Shown here one piece after another: positions 14,827 to 23,026 of a DNA stretch of 32,214 nt. The DNA is from an uncultured Eubacteriales bacterium. Lineage in GTDB: Bacteria > Bacillota > Clostridia > Christensenellales > Aristaeellaceae. A program made the translations under genes and the position numbers. Location: the NCBI GenBank assembly GCA_902790345.1, contig CADARO010000008.1, positions 1-32,214 of the forward strand, written 5' to 3'. Every line of letters starts with the position of its first letter. Position 1 is the stretch's first letter. The notes under the pieces were generated by a model, which saw nothing but the letters and a program-made list of their open reading frames with translations, was not told the DNA's origin and searched no databases.

Positions 14827-16563
14827 TCATTCAACGGTTATGACAACTTCAAATTCGCCGTTCTCGTCCGGCAGAACGCGGTACTCCTTGGCCATGAAGC
14901 CGGGATTCAGGTTGAACATGGGCTCGGGCTCGCCCTTGAGGGCGCCCTTCTCCACGCGGACGCGGGCCGTCTCCGCCACGATGGGCAGGATGTACTCGGC
15001 CTCGTCCTTCACCTCTTTGGAGACGCGGCCGGCGACGCGCATGGCGTCCTCCGTGAGGGCGTAATCCAGCGCGCAGGCGCCGTCGCCCTCCATGCGGTGA
15101 TAGCGGTCGTCGCAGAGGAAGGCGTCCGCGTGAACGCGCAGCGCCCCGTCCGCTTCGCAGGCGGTCATGGTGGCGCCGAAGTCGTAGTGCTGGCCCCACC
15201 GCTTGCCGTTTCTGGTCAGCTCAATGCGGGGGCAGACGCTGCGGTGCTCCGCCTTCTTCAGGGAGAGCTGCTGGTTGTGCACCTCGTGCATGGAATAGTC
15301 CACCGAGGCGGAGGCGATGACCGGGCCGCACTTCTCATGCCACAACAGGCTCAGCGCGCCGCCGGAGGCGTGGCCGCCCGTCATGTAGTCGAAGTCGTAG
15401 GCGGTGACGTCGGCGCGCCAGGGGCCGGCGGCGAGCCGCCAGGTGTCCATTTCGGGATAGTGCCTCATGCCCTGGAAGGTGTCCGAGGGCAGCGGCACGC
15501 GCTCGAAGTCGTACAGGCCTTCGTCCAGCACGCTGGCCAGCACCTTGGCATGGCAGAAGGTATGATGCGAGCAGGCGCGCTCACCGTGGCGGAAGTAATC
15601 CCGGCCGCCGAAGAGCAGGCCGTCGTGGGTGCAGGTCTCGTAGAGCCGCAGGTTGCGCAGGGCGGCCTCGGCGAACACCGGATCCTCCCTGCCCAGGCGG
15701 AAGAGCATCTCCTGACAGCCGTCCGAGGTGCGGCTGCCCCAGTAGGTCCACTTGAAGGTGCGGGTGCCCACGCTGTTGTCCCAGGCGCCGTCGGGCAGCA
15801 TCCATTCCACGTGGGCGCGATAGCTCTTCTTGAAGGCGTCCAGCGCTTTGTCGTCGCCCAGCTCCATGGCGGCGCGGCACAGGGAGGGCAGGGACTCCTC
15901 CACGTTGTAGCCGCCCACGTCGATGGCGGTGCAGCCCTTGGGGGTGCGGCCGTCGATGGGCTTGCCCTCGCCGAAGAACAGCATGTTCTCCGTCAGGTGA
16001 TGGAGGCAGTAATCCAGGAGGCTGTGGGCCAGCTCGGTGTAGTCCGCCCGGTGGAAATACTTGCCCAGCAGCGCCATGGCGCAGGCGTTGGTGGCGAAGT
16101 AGTTGATGTTTGTGGGCATGCCCACCACCAGGCGGGTGTGCAGCCAGTCGCTCATGGTCTGAAGGCGGGCCTCCCAGGCGGCTCGGGTCCAGCCGTCCAG
16201 CAGGTGGCCGTGGTGCAGCAGCGCGTCGTGCAGCGCCACCGCGTTGAACACGGTGATGCCGTTCCAGGTGGACTGGCCGTCGTTGTAGATGCCGCCGTCG
16301 TCGCAGAGCATGTTCTCGCCCCACCGGAACAGCTTCTTCGCCGCGGTGAGGTATTTGTCGTCTCCGGTTCGGTCGGCCATGCACATCATGGGATAGATGG
16401 CGTCGTGGCAGCGGCCGTGGATCACCTTGCAGGCGGGGCAGAGAAAAGCGCCGTCAAAGTCGCTGTTGCCCGGCATGTCGATCTGCAGCCGGATCAGCGC
16501 GTCGCACCATTCCCTCAGAAGGGAAAAAACCTCGCTCTCAAGCCGCGTCTTCTCGATTCTCAC
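14827..16563 (-). CDS. (alpha/alpha)6-toroid polysaccharide lyase/hydrolase-like protein, unassigned family
   Basis: A 578-residue protein with no signal peptide. Residues about 1-370 are helical, with periodic Trp/His/Asp-rich segments typical of an (alpha/alpha)6 toroid, for example YNDGQSTWNGITVFNAVALHDALLHHGH and PTNINYFATNACAMALLGKYF. Residues about 380-578 become beta-rich, as in heparinase II/III-like lyases that end in a beta-sandwich. Residues 42-53 contain a striking C-x2-C-x3-H-x2-C-H cluster (CPACKVIHGRCH) that could bind a metal. I cannot assign a PL or GH family by eye. The start is GTG at 16563 with GGGAGGG 7 bases upstream; no better ATG is nearby. As last gene of the sugar-transport operon it most likely cleaves or modifies the imported oligosaccharide in the cytoplasm. 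Confidence 0.75.
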   Translation of the reverse strand: MRIEKTRLESEVFSLLREWCDALIRLQIDMPGNSDFDGAFLCPACKVIHGRCHDAIYPMMCMADRTGDDKYLTAAKKLFRWGENMLCDDGGIYNDGQSTWNGITVFNAVALHDALLHHGHLLDGWTRAAWEARLQTMSDWLHTRLVVGMPTNINYFATNACAMALLGKYFHRADYTELAHSLLDYCLHHLTENMLFFGEGKPIDGRTPKGCTAIDVGGYNVEESLPSLCRAAMELGDDKALDAFKKSYRAHVEWMLPDGAWDNSVGTRTFKWTYWGSRTSDGCQEMLFRLGREDPVFAEAALRNLRLYETCTHDGLLFGGRDYFRHGERACSHHTFCHAKVLASVLDEGLYDFERVPLPSDTFQGMRHYPEMDTWRLAAGPWRADVTAYDFDYMTGGHASGGALSLLWHEKCGPVIASASVDYSMHEVHNQQLSLKKAEHRSVCPRIELTRNGKRWGQHYDFGATMTACEADGALRVHADAFLCDDRYHRMEGDGACALDYALTEDAMRVAGRVSKEVKDEAEYILPIVAETARVRVEKGALKGEPEPMFNLNPGFMAKEYRVLPDENGEFEVVITVE

Positions 16564-16593
16564 AATTCAACCCTCCCGATGTTTATAGACAGG

Positions 16594-16627
16594 CCGTCCG
16601 GCCGCCCTGTGACGCGCGGCCGGACGG
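16594..16627 (-). other. Stem-loop between the alcohol dehydrogenase and toroid genes
   Basis: A perfect 12-bp GC stem (16594-16605 with 16616-16627, CCGTCCGGCCGC arm) has a 10-base loop. It begins 7 bases past the alcohol dehydrogenase stop. On the minus strand it is followed by CCTGTCTATAAACA, a poor T-tract, so it is more likely an mRNA-stabilising or attenuating hairpin than a full terminator. Confidence 0.6.
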
Positions 16628-16633
16628 ATGGGT

Positions 16634-17764
16634 TCAGATGACCTTCGCGATGGTGTCGCGGATGATTTCCCGGGTGACGGGCCGGGGATTGCACTTGATG
16701 TGGCCCGTGGCGCCCACCACGATGTCCACAGCCTTCTCCAGCTCGAAATCCGCGGGCAGCCAGGGCCTGATGGAATCCGGGGCGTTCAGCGCCTTCAGGA
16801 AGGCGCGCACCCGCGCTATGCCCTCCCGGGCCAGGGCCAGGCCGTCCTCGCCCACCGCGCCGAACACGCGGGCGATGTCGCAGTACTTCTTCGTGGCGTA
16901 TTCCAGGTTGTATTCCATGGCGTGGGGCAGGAAGATGGCGCAGGCCACGCCGTGGGGGATGTGGGTGATGCCGCCCAGAGGCTGGGCGATGATGTGATCC
17001 AGGCCGATGCCGGCGTTCAGCGCGCAGCCGCCGAAGTAGCTGGCCAGCGACATGTCGCCGCGGGCCTCCAGGTCGTCGGGCCGCTCCACGCACCGCTTCA
17101 GGGATTTCACCACCAGCTTCATGGACTGGAGGGAGTACATCTCCGTGTAGGGCGTGGCGTTAAGGGACACATAGCTCTCGATGGCGTGGCTCAGGGCGTC
17201 CACGCCGGTGGACACGGTGACCGCCTCGGGCATGCCGGCGGTGAGGACGGGGTCCAGCACCACGGTGTCCGCGATCATGTAGGGGCTGTAGAAGCTCTTC
17301 TTGAGGCCGTTATCGGGGTTGTAGACCACGCTGACCTTGCTGGCCTCGGAGCCGGTGCCGGAGGTGGTGGGGCAGGCGATGAGGGGCAGGGTGGGCTTGT
17401 CGATGGGCTTGCCGTTCATCTGATAGTCCACCACGGAGCCGCCGTTGGTGGCCAGCATGGCCACGGCCTTGGCCGCGTCCATCACGGAGCCGCCGCCGAT
17501 GGCCAGCACCGCGCCGCAGCCTTCGGTCTTTTGGGCGATGCGGTCGATGTCGATGGTGGAGGGCTCGCCCCTGAGGGAGGCGTCCAGCACGTAGTCGATG
17601 CCCGCCGCCTTCAGGGCCTCCAGCAGGGAAACCACGCAGGGAGCGGTTTCAGAGAAGGCGAGCACGAACGCCTTCTTCTCAGTGGCCTGCTTCACCAGGC
17701 CCGGGATCAGCGCCGCTTTGCCGTTTCCGAAGAGAACCTGACGGTTCTGTATCACTTCCCACAT
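16634..17764 (-). CDS. Iron-dependent (group III) alcohol dehydrogenase
   Basis: A 376-residue enzyme of the Fe-ADH family (PF00465, FucO/1,3-propanediol dehydrogenase-like), which interconverts alcohols and aldehydes with NAD(P). The dinucleotide motif GGGSVMD is at 90-96. The four iron ligands are seen at D189 and H193 (GVDALSHAIESY), H257 (GLDHIIAQPLGG) and H271 (ITHIPHG), with the family's usual spacing. Length is normal. AAGGA lies 8 bases before the ATG. It follows the solute-binding protein gene in the transport operon, so it probably reduces an aldehyde formed from the imported sugar, such as a lactaldehyde- or glycolaldehyde-like product, or oxidises a sugar alcohol. Specificity cannot be read by eye. 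Confidence 0.92.
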   Translation of the reverse strand: MWEVIQNRQVLFGNGKAALIPGLVKQATEKKAFVLAFSETAPCVVSLLEALKAAGIDYVLDASLRGEPSTIDIDRIAQKTEGCGAVLAIGGGSVMDAAKAVAMLATNGGSVVDYQMNGKPIDKPTLPLIACPTTSGTGSEASKVSVVYNPDNGLKKSFYSPYMIADTVVLDPVLTAGMPEAVTVSTGVDALSHAIESYVSLNATPYTEMYSLQSMKLVVKSLKRCVERPDDLEARGDMSLASYFGGCALNAGIGLDHIIAQPLGGITHIPHGVACAIFLPHAMEYNLEYATKKYCDIARVFGAVGEDGLALAREGIARVRAFLKALNAPDSIRPWLPADFELEKAVDIVVGATGHIKCNPRPVTREIIRDTIAKVI

Positions 17765-17787
17765 AATAATTTTCCTTCTTTCCGAAG

Positions 17788-17812
17788 GGAAGGACGCGCG
17801 AGGCGTCCTTCC
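17788..17812 (-). other. Stem-loop between binding-protein and dehydrogenase genes
   Basis: A perfect 10-bp stem (GGAAGGACGC, 17788-17797 with 17803-17812) has a GCGAG loop and lies in the 81-base gap downstream of the solute-binding protein gene. No T-run follows on the minus strand. Such hairpins after binding-protein genes often protect the upstream mRNA and lower expression of the downstream genes. Confidence 0.6.
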
Positions 17813-17845
17813 GCTTTATTCAGATTTGACTTCGATTTGGCCGAA

Positions 17846-19537
17846 TTACTTCAGCACGCTGTAGGCGGCGTTCTTGGCGTCCAGCACGGTCTGCAGGCCC
17901 ATGCCGTACAGCTCCTGAACGTAGGCGTCGAACTCGCCCAGGTCGCGGGTGCCGGTGACGAACGCGGCGGCCATTTCCTTGCGATAGGTGTCGATGGCGG
18001 TCTCGGCGTCGTTGGCCTCGTCGGCCACGTCCTCGTCATACAGCAGGGCCGGGACGCACCACTCTGCGCCGAAGGCATAGGGCTCCAGGCTCTTCTGGCT
18101 GCCGTAGAACTTCATGACCTCGTTGTAGGAGGACAGCGGGATGACCTGGTCCTTCAGGCTCAGATCGCCGTCCAGATACTGGATGATGGTGTCGGAGCCC
18201 TCGGCCTCCTGGCTCAGGCGGAACTCGGCGTAGCGGTTGGACAGCATGCGCTGATCCCAGGAGCAGTTGACCTCCTGCGTGCCGTAGTTGACCAGCTCGC
18301 GGAACCAGGCGGGCTTGCCATTGATGCCCAGGGCCTCGGGGGTGGTGGGATCGTCCCAGCTCACGCCCTTGGGGCCGATGTAGGCGGTGTAGCCGTAGTA
18401 CTCATCCAGGAACAGGTCGCCCAGCTCCACGGCGTACAGGCGGTACTCCTCGGGGCAGTTGTCGGTGACGAACCAGCCGCCCTGGCAGGGATAGTTGGCG
18501 TTGTACACGGTGGTGCGGTGGCCGTTCTCGCCCTCCACGGGGGGCAGGATGAAGTAGTCGAACCAGCGGTTGGTGGAGCCGGCCTTGATGACGCCGTCCT
18601 CGGGGCCCCAGCCGATGATGGTGGCCAGGGTTTCGCCCGCGGGGGCCTCGCCGATGGACTGCAGGTCTTCCTTGCTGATGGAGAAGGCGTCCTCCAGGAT
18701 CAGGCCGTCGGCGTACAGCTCGTGGGCCAGGGTCAGGGCCATCTTGTATTCCTCGGTGGTGAAGCAGGCCACCACGTCGCCCTCGCCCTCCACGTTCACG
18801 CGGTAGTTCTCATAGGGATGCACCTGATAGAAGTTGGAGATCCAGCGGATGAAGCGGTCCGCGTTGCCGGAGTGGAAGGCCAGGGGCACTTCGTCGGCGG
18901 CGTCGCCGTTGCCGTTCACGTCGTTGTCCTTGACCCACTGCAGGTAGTCCTTCAGCTCGGCGGTGGTGTTGGGCAGGCCCGCCTCATACTCGGCCATGAA
19001 GGGCATGCTGTACCACAGGCGGCCCTCGCCGTACATGCAGTGATAGGCCTCGTTGTAGTCCGGCAGGGAGTAGATCAGGCCGTCGGAGCCGGTGACATAG
19101 GCCTTGGTGGCGGGGTTATAGTCGAACAGCTCCAGGGTGTTGGGGGTGGTCTCGGCGCTCATGTACTCATCCAGCGGGATGAAGATGCCTTCCTGGCCAT
19201 ACATGTCCATGGCGGCCTTCTTGATGCCCTTGTACATGATGACGTCCGGATAGTCGCCGGAGTTCAGCAGCAGGTTCAGCTTCTGATCCACGCCGTCCGC
19301 CGGCGCTTCCACGAACTCCAGCTTCAGGCCGGTGTCCTTTTCCACGATCTGGGTGGTCTGGTTGACGGAGCGGTCGAAGCTCTCGACCGTGTTGGCCACG
19401 AGGCCGGCGAAGATGGTCAGGGTGACGTCTTCGCCCTCGGGCACGATGCGGGGATCGCCTTCGTAGTTGATGTTGGCCAGAGCGGTGGAGCTCAGCAGCA
19501 TCATGAGGGCGAACAGGACAGAAACCAGTTTCTTCAT
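17846..19537 (-). CDS. ABC transporter extracellular solute-binding protein (LplA-like)
   Basis: A 563-residue secreted protein with signal peptide MKKLVSVLFALMMLLSSTALA and a probable signal-peptidase I site after ALA. There is no lipobox cysteine, so it is not an obvious lipoprotein, unlike many Firmicutes homologues. Features typical of the LplA/YtcQ type of family-1 binding protein include LTIFAGLVANTVESFD near the N-terminus, LLNSGDYPDVIMYKG, and the loop carrying NDVNGNGDAADEVPLAF. The latter resembles the calcium-binding DxNxDG-type loop (DVNGNGDAADE) seen in this family. These proteins bind oligosaccharides, often uronic-acid containing. AAGGAGG lies 9 bases before the ATG. It is the third gene of the operon, directly after its two permeases. 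The 67-base gap upstream holds only a small CCGGC/GCCGG hairpin and the ribosome site. Confidence 0.9.
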   Translation of the reverse strand: MKKLVSVLFALMMLLSSTALANINYEGDPRIVPEGEDVTLTIFAGLVANTVESFDRSVNQTTQIVEKDTGLKLEFVEAPADGVDQKLNLLLNSGDYPDVIMYKGIKKAAMDMYGQEGIFIPLDEYMSAETTPNTLELFDYNPATKAYVTGSDGLIYSLPDYNEAYHCMYGEGRLWYSMPFMAEYEAGLPNTTAELKDYLQWVKDNDVNGNGDAADEVPLAFHSGNADRFIRWISNFYQVHPYENYRVNVEGEGDVVACFTTEEYKMALTLAHELYADGLILEDAFSISKEDLQSIGEAPAGETLATIIGWGPEDGVIKAGSTNRWFDYFILPPVEGENGHRTTVYNANYPCQGGWFVTDNCPEEYRLYAVELGDLFLDEYYGYTAYIGPKGVSWDDPTTPEALGINGKPAWFRELVNYGTQEVNCSWDQRMLSNRYAEFRLSQEAEGSDTIIQYLDGDLSLKDQVIPLSSYNEVMKFYGSQKSLEPYAFGAEWCVPALLYDEDVADEANDAETAIDTYRKEMAAAFVTGTRDLGEFDAYVQELYGMGLQTVLDAKNAAYSVLK

Positions 19538-19604
19538 GGTTCATTGCCTCCTTGCTATAATTATTCCTCCGGCTCATGCCGGCGAGAATCGGGAAATATG
19601 GCCC

Positions 19605-20537
19605 TCAGCCCTTGACGGAGCCGATCATCATGCCCTTCACGAAGTACTTCTGCACGAAGGGATAAAGGATCATGACCGGCAGGGAGCCCAGCACGATGAC
19701 GGCGTACTTGATGAGCTGCATGGCGTTCTGCATTTCCTCCAGGGCGGAGTCGTCCAGCTGGGCCATCATGTCGGTGGTCATGTTGGAGAGCAGCAGGATG
19801 TCCCGCAGCACCAGCTGCAGGGTGTACTTGCTGCTGCTGTTCAGATAGAGCAGCGCCCGCATGTAGCCGTTCCAGTGGCCAATGCCGTGGAACAGCACCA
19901 TGACCGCGATCACGGGCTTGGCCAGGGGCAGGGCGATGCGGAAGAAGAAGTGGATGTCCGAGCTGCCGTCGATCTGGGCCGCCTCCAGCAGCTCCTCCGG
20001 CACGTTGGTGGTGAAATAGGTGCGCACGATGATCATGTTGTAGCAGGAAAAGGCGAAGGGGATGATCATGGCCAGCCGGTTGTCCAGCAGGCCCAGATCC
20101 TTCACCAGCAGGTAATTGGGGATCATGCCGCCGGAGAAGAACATGGTGAAGGTGAAGAACATGATGAAGCCGCGCTTGCCGGGCAGATCCCGCCGGGAGA
20201 GGGGATAGCCCGCCAGCACCAGCAGGACGATGTTCACCAGGGTGCCGAAGATCATGTACACCAGGGAGTTCAGGTAGCCGGTCATCAGCAGGTGATGCTT
20301 CAGGCAGGCCTTGTAGCCGTCCAGTGTGAACTCAACGGGCCAGAGCCACACCTGATTGGTGATGACCGCGTAGGCCGAGCTGAAAGAGCAGGCCACCACG
20401 TAGACCAGCGGATAAAGCACCGCCAGCATGAACAGCGTGAGCAGCGTCAGGTTGACGACGTGGAAGGAGCGGTCGCCGGGCTGCCCCAGCATGGACAGCT
20501 TCTTCTTTTTCAGGTGAACGGGATGCGCTTGTGCCAC
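19605..20537 (-). CDS. ABC transporter permease, LplC/YtcP type
   Basis: A 310-residue carbohydrate ABC permease with six predicted membrane segments (first near 28-50, then around 88-110, 122-140, 155-175, 205-225 and 270-290). The cytoplasmic EAA loop that docks on the ATPase is EELLEAAQIDGSSDIHFFFRIALPLAKP split over residues 181-208. The tail ends KYFVKGMMIGSVKG, the usual C-terminus for this family. The start is GTG at 20537 with AAAGGAGG 9 bases upstream. It lies 15 bases after the partner permease. No ATP-binding subunit is encoded nearby, as expected for LplABC-type systems that share an MsmX-like ATPase. Confidence 0.93.
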   Translation of the reverse strand: MAQAHPVHLKKKKLSMLGQPGDRSFHVVNLTLLTLFMLAVLYPLVYVVACSFSSAYAVITNQVWLWPVEFTLDGYKACLKHHLLMTGYLNSLVYMIFGTLVNIVLLVLAGYPLSRRDLPGKRGFIMFFTFTMFFSGGMIPNYLLVKDLGLLDNRLAMIIPFAFSCYNMIIVRTYFTTNVPEELLEAAQIDGSSDIHFFFRIALPLAKPVIAVMVLFHGIGHWNGYMRALLYLNSSSKYTLQLVLRDILLLSNMTTDMMAQLDDSALEEMQNAMQLIKYAVIVLGSLPVMILYPFVQKYFVKGMMIGSVKG

Positions 20538-20552
20538 AGACGCTCGCCTCCT

Positions 20553-21512
20553 TTACCACAGCCCGTAGCTGGAGACCTTTGTGGAAATGAAGTTGGTGGT
20601 GAGCACCAGGATCAGGGAGATCACGTTCTGAAACAGGCCCACGGCTGTGGAGTAGGAGAAGTCCGGCTTGCTGGCCGTCAGCGCCTGCTTGTAGACGTAG
20701 GTCTCGATGACCTCCGAGAGGGAGATGTTGGTGTTGTTCTGCATGAGGTAGATCTTCTCGAAGCCCACGGTCATCACCGAGCCCATGCGCAGGATCAGCA
20801 TGATGGTTATGGTGGGCAGGATGCCCGGAATGTCGATGTGCAGGATGCGCTGCCACATGGACGCGCCGTCGATGGCGGCCGCCTCGTGCAGCTGCGGGTC
20901 CACGCCCGCCAGGGCGGAGATGTAGATGATGGCGCCGTAGCCGGCCCCCTGCCACACGCCGGACCACACGTACACATGGCGGAAATACTGGGCCTTGCCC
21001 AGGAAGTTCACCGCGCTGCCGCCCATGGCCTCGATGATGCGGTTCAACAGGCCCGTGTGCATGTTCAGCAGCTGGTTGATGAGACCCACCATGACCACGG
21101 TGGAGAGGAAGTGGGGCGCGTAGGTGATCATCTGGATGGTCTTGCGGTATTTGTCGCTCACCAGATGGGAGAGGCCGATGGCCAGCAGGATGGGCAGCGG
21201 GAACCCCGCCAGCAGCGAATACACGCTCACCGCCAGGGTGTTCACCAGAATCTGCAAAAACTTGGCATTGCTGATGAACCGCCTGAACTGATACAGCCCC
21301 GCCCAGGGACTGCCCAGGATGCCCTGCTTGATCTTGTATTTTTTGAAGGCGATGGTCACGCCGTACATGGGTACATAGTTGAACAGAAACACATACGCGA
21401 CGGGAATCGCCAGGAGCAGATACAGGCCCCAGCGGCGCTTGACCTGTAGCCACAGCCGCGCGGCCTTGCCCCGCTTCGGGGCATTGACGGGTGCTTTCGT
21501 TGGTGCCTGCAT
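20553..21512 (-). CDS. ABC transporter permease, LplB/YteP type
   Basis: A 319-residue sugar ABC permease. The N-terminal basic cytoplasmic tail leads into LYLLLAIPVAYVFLFNYVPMYGVTIAFKKYK, the LplB-type first helix and conserved periplasmic loop. The EAA loop is LHEAAAIDGASMWQRILHIDIPGI. The C-terminal segment ISLILVLTTNFISTKVSSYGLW is typical. The start at 21512 is chosen over an in-frame ATG at 21557 because AAGGAGG lies 7 bases before it. It is the first gene of the operon and pairs with the LplC-type permease downstream. Its promoter is 100 bases upstream and divergent from the GntR/LacI-type regulator. Confidence 0.93.
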   Translation of the reverse strand: MQAPTKAPVNAPKRGKAARLWLQVKRRWGLYLLLAIPVAYVFLFNYVPMYGVTIAFKKYKIKQGILGSPWAGLYQFRRFISNAKFLQILVNTLAVSVYSLLAGFPLPILLAIGLSHLVSDKYRKTIQMITYAPHFLSTVVMVGLINQLLNMHTGLLNRIIEAMGGSAVNFLGKAQYFRHVYVWSGVWQGAGYGAIIYISALAGVDPQLHEAAAIDGASMWQRILHIDIPGILPTITIMLILRMGSVMTVGFEKIYLMQNNTNISLSEVIETYVYKQALTASKPDFSYSTAVGLFQNVISLILVLTTNFISTKVSSYGLW

Positions 21513-21554
21513 GGCGCTGCCTCCTTGTCTTCGTTCGCCTGCCCGGAAATAATA

Positions 21555-21580
21555 CATGTTCTAAAAATCAGAACTGATGT
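21555..21580. promoter_or_regulatory. Inverted-repeat site in the leader of the transport operon
   Basis: GTTCT (21558-21562) and AGAAC (21570-21574) form an inverted repeat with a 7-base spacer, flanked by ACAT and ATGT. ATCAG/CTGAT (21567-21578) is a second overlapping palindrome. The site lies about 25-50 bases downstream of the transport operon's predicted transcription start, a position where repressor binding would block transcription. It is a candidate operator for the adjacent GntR/LacI-type regulator. Confidence 0.4.
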
Positions 21581-21610
21581 GTTTTAACTTTCTTGCTACC
21601 TGTTGGCATC

Positions 21611-21639
21611 AGTTTAGCACACGCCTTCGCGTTTGTCAA
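21611..21639 (-). promoter_or_regulatory. Sigma-A promoter of the transport/catabolic operon
   Basis: On the minus strand a consensus TTGACA (complement of 21634-21639), a 17-bp spacer and TAAACT (complement of 21611-21616) lie about 100 bases upstream of the LplB-type gene start at 21512. The leader of about 90 bases contains the inverted repeats at 21555-21580. Confidence 0.8.
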
Positions 21640-21710
21640 CGGCTTTTTTACCGCGACACGCCGCTGAAATTTACCGAAAGGAGGAAAATCAGCCCTGGAT
21701 TCCAAAAACT

Positions 21711-21745
21711 ATGTATTTGATTTACATATAAAAAACAAACATGTA
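21711..21745. promoter_or_regulatory. Possible operator between divergent promoters
   Basis: ATGTA (21711-21715) and TACAT (21723-21727) make an inverted repeat with a 7-base spacer in an AT-rich block, and the hexamer palindrome ACATGT (21740-21745) follows. ACATGT also occurs in the operon leader near 21554-21559. The surroundings (about 21640-21779) hold no gene. This is a candidate site for the regulator encoded at 21863-22945. Confidence 0.35.
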
Positions 21746-21779
21746 TTCTAAGTTGGTGCGGATTGATGTATTTTTTTAA

Positions 21780-21809
21780 TTGACACGGGCGGCGGGCGTG
21801 TGTTATAGT
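21780..21809 (+). promoter_or_regulatory. Promoter of the GntR/LacI-type regulator gene
   Basis: TTGACA (21780-21785), an 18-bp spacer and an extended -10 TGTTATAGT (21801-21809) precede the regulator start at 21863. The transcript should begin near 21816. This rules against the in-frame GTG at 21827, which would have almost no leader and no ribosome site. Confidence 0.7.
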
Positions 21810-21862
21810 AGTGCCGAAGAGGGTGTGTGCTTTTCAAATTCTGGAAAGGGACAGAAGCAGAC

Positions 21863-22945
21863 ATGAAAGAGAAGGCGTTCGTTCCGAAATACAAATCCAT
21901 CTACATGGATATGGCCCGAAAGATCCAGTCCGGCGAGTTCCCGGCGGGCAGCCGTCTGCCCTACGAGCGGGAGCTGTGCGCCCAGTACGGGGTGGAGCGG
22001 GTGACCATCCGCCACGCGCTGCAGCTGCTGGAGGAGGACAACCTCATCCAGAAGCAGGCCGGCCGGGGTTCCTTCGTGTCCGGCCCCGCCGCCCAGCCGG
22101 CGCCCTTGCACCAGAGCATCCTCTTCGCCATGAACCGGTCCTACGACATCCGCAGCATCGGCGAGTTCAATTCAAAGATGTTCTTCCGCATGGAGGACGT
22201 GTGCCACCGGCACGGCTGCTCGCTGATGTACGCCGGCATCAAGGATTCGGGGGAGCACATCACCGGGCTGGAGGACGGCCCGGTGGCCGGCGTGCTGCTG
22301 GTCAGCCGGCACAGCGATGCCCTGGTGGAGGAGGTGGCCGCGTCCGGCACGCCGGTGATCTGCGTGAACCACTTCTCGCCCCGGGTGCAGTGCGTCATGC
22401 CGGACAACATGAGCGGCGTGCGGGAGGCGGTGGCCCGGCTGCGGGCCTGGGGCCATGAGCGCATCGGCTTCATATCCGGCCCGCTCACCTTCATCAACGC
22501 CCAGGAGCGGCTGGCGGCCTTCCGCCACGGGCTCTGGGAGAACGGCCTGCCCATCGACGAGCGCCTGATCGTGGAGTCGGACTGGACATACGAGGGCGGC
22601 GTGCAGGCCATGAAGGAGATCATGGGGGCGGGCGAGCCCCCCACGGCGGTGTGCACGGCCAGCGACATGATGGCCATCGGGGCCATCGAGGCGGCGAGGC
22701 AGCTGGGGCTGCGGGTGCCGGAGGATCTGAGCGTGGTGGGCTTCGACAACATCGACATGGGCCTCTACTGCGCGCCGTCCCTCACCACGGTGAGCGTGGA
22801 CGCCCAGCAGATCGCGGTGGTGGCGGTGGAGGCGCTGCTGCGCTTCCGGCAGGAAAAGCCCACCCCGGCGGACCGCTACGTCATCCGCGTGCCCGCCCGG
22901 CTGGTGGAGCGCGCCAGCGCCGGCCCGGTGCCCGCCAGAGCCTGA
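21863..22945 (+). CDS. Transcriptional regulator: GntR-type winged helix with LacI-type sensor domain (AraR-like architecture)
   Basis: A 360-residue regulator. Residues about 8-74 are a GntR winged helix-turn-helix: YKSIYMDMARKIQSGEF, GSRLPYERELCAQYGVERV, TIRHALQLLEEDNLI and the wing RGSFVSG. Residues about 90-355 are a LacI/GalR-type periplasmic-binding-like sensor, with GVLLVSR, GHERIGFISGP, TAVCTASDMMAIGAIEAARQLGLRVPEDLSVVGFDNIDMG and LTTVSVDAQQIAVVAVEALL. This is the domain order of AraR, which is released from DNA by a sugar. The ATG at 21863 follows AAAGGG by 12 bases. The gene is divergent from the transport operon and upstream of a plus-strand catabolic set, so it probably represses one or both until the imported sugar is present. 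Confidence 0.9.
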   Translation: MKEKAFVPKYKSIYMDMARKIQSGEFPAGSRLPYERELCAQYGVERVTIRHALQLLEEDNLIQKQAGRGSFVSGPAAQPAPLHQSILFAMNRSYDIRSIGEFNSKMFFRMEDVCHRHGCSLMYAGIKDSGEHITGLEDGPVAGVLLVSRHSDALVEEVAASGTPVICVNHFSPRVQCVMPDNMSGVREAVARLRAWGHERIGFISGPLTFINAQERLAAFRHGLWENGLPIDERLIVESDWTYEGGVQAMKEIMGAGEPPTAVCTASDMMAIGAIEAARQLGLRVPEDLSVVGFDNIDMGLYCAPSLTTVSVDAQQIAVVAVEALLRFRQEKPTPADRYVIRVPARLVERASAGPVPARA

Positions 22946-23026
22946 GCTTCCCTATCAAATGACCCGCCGGAACAGCGACTCATAGAGAAACAGTGCGGCG
23001 AAAGCCGGAAAGAGAGGGATTGACAA

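Noticed and set aside
21827-21862. A GTG start 12 codons upstream of the chosen start of the GntR/LacI-type regulator.
   Set aside because: It lies only about 11 bases past the predicted transcription start and has no ribosome site. The ATG at 21863 begins right at the winged-helix domain.
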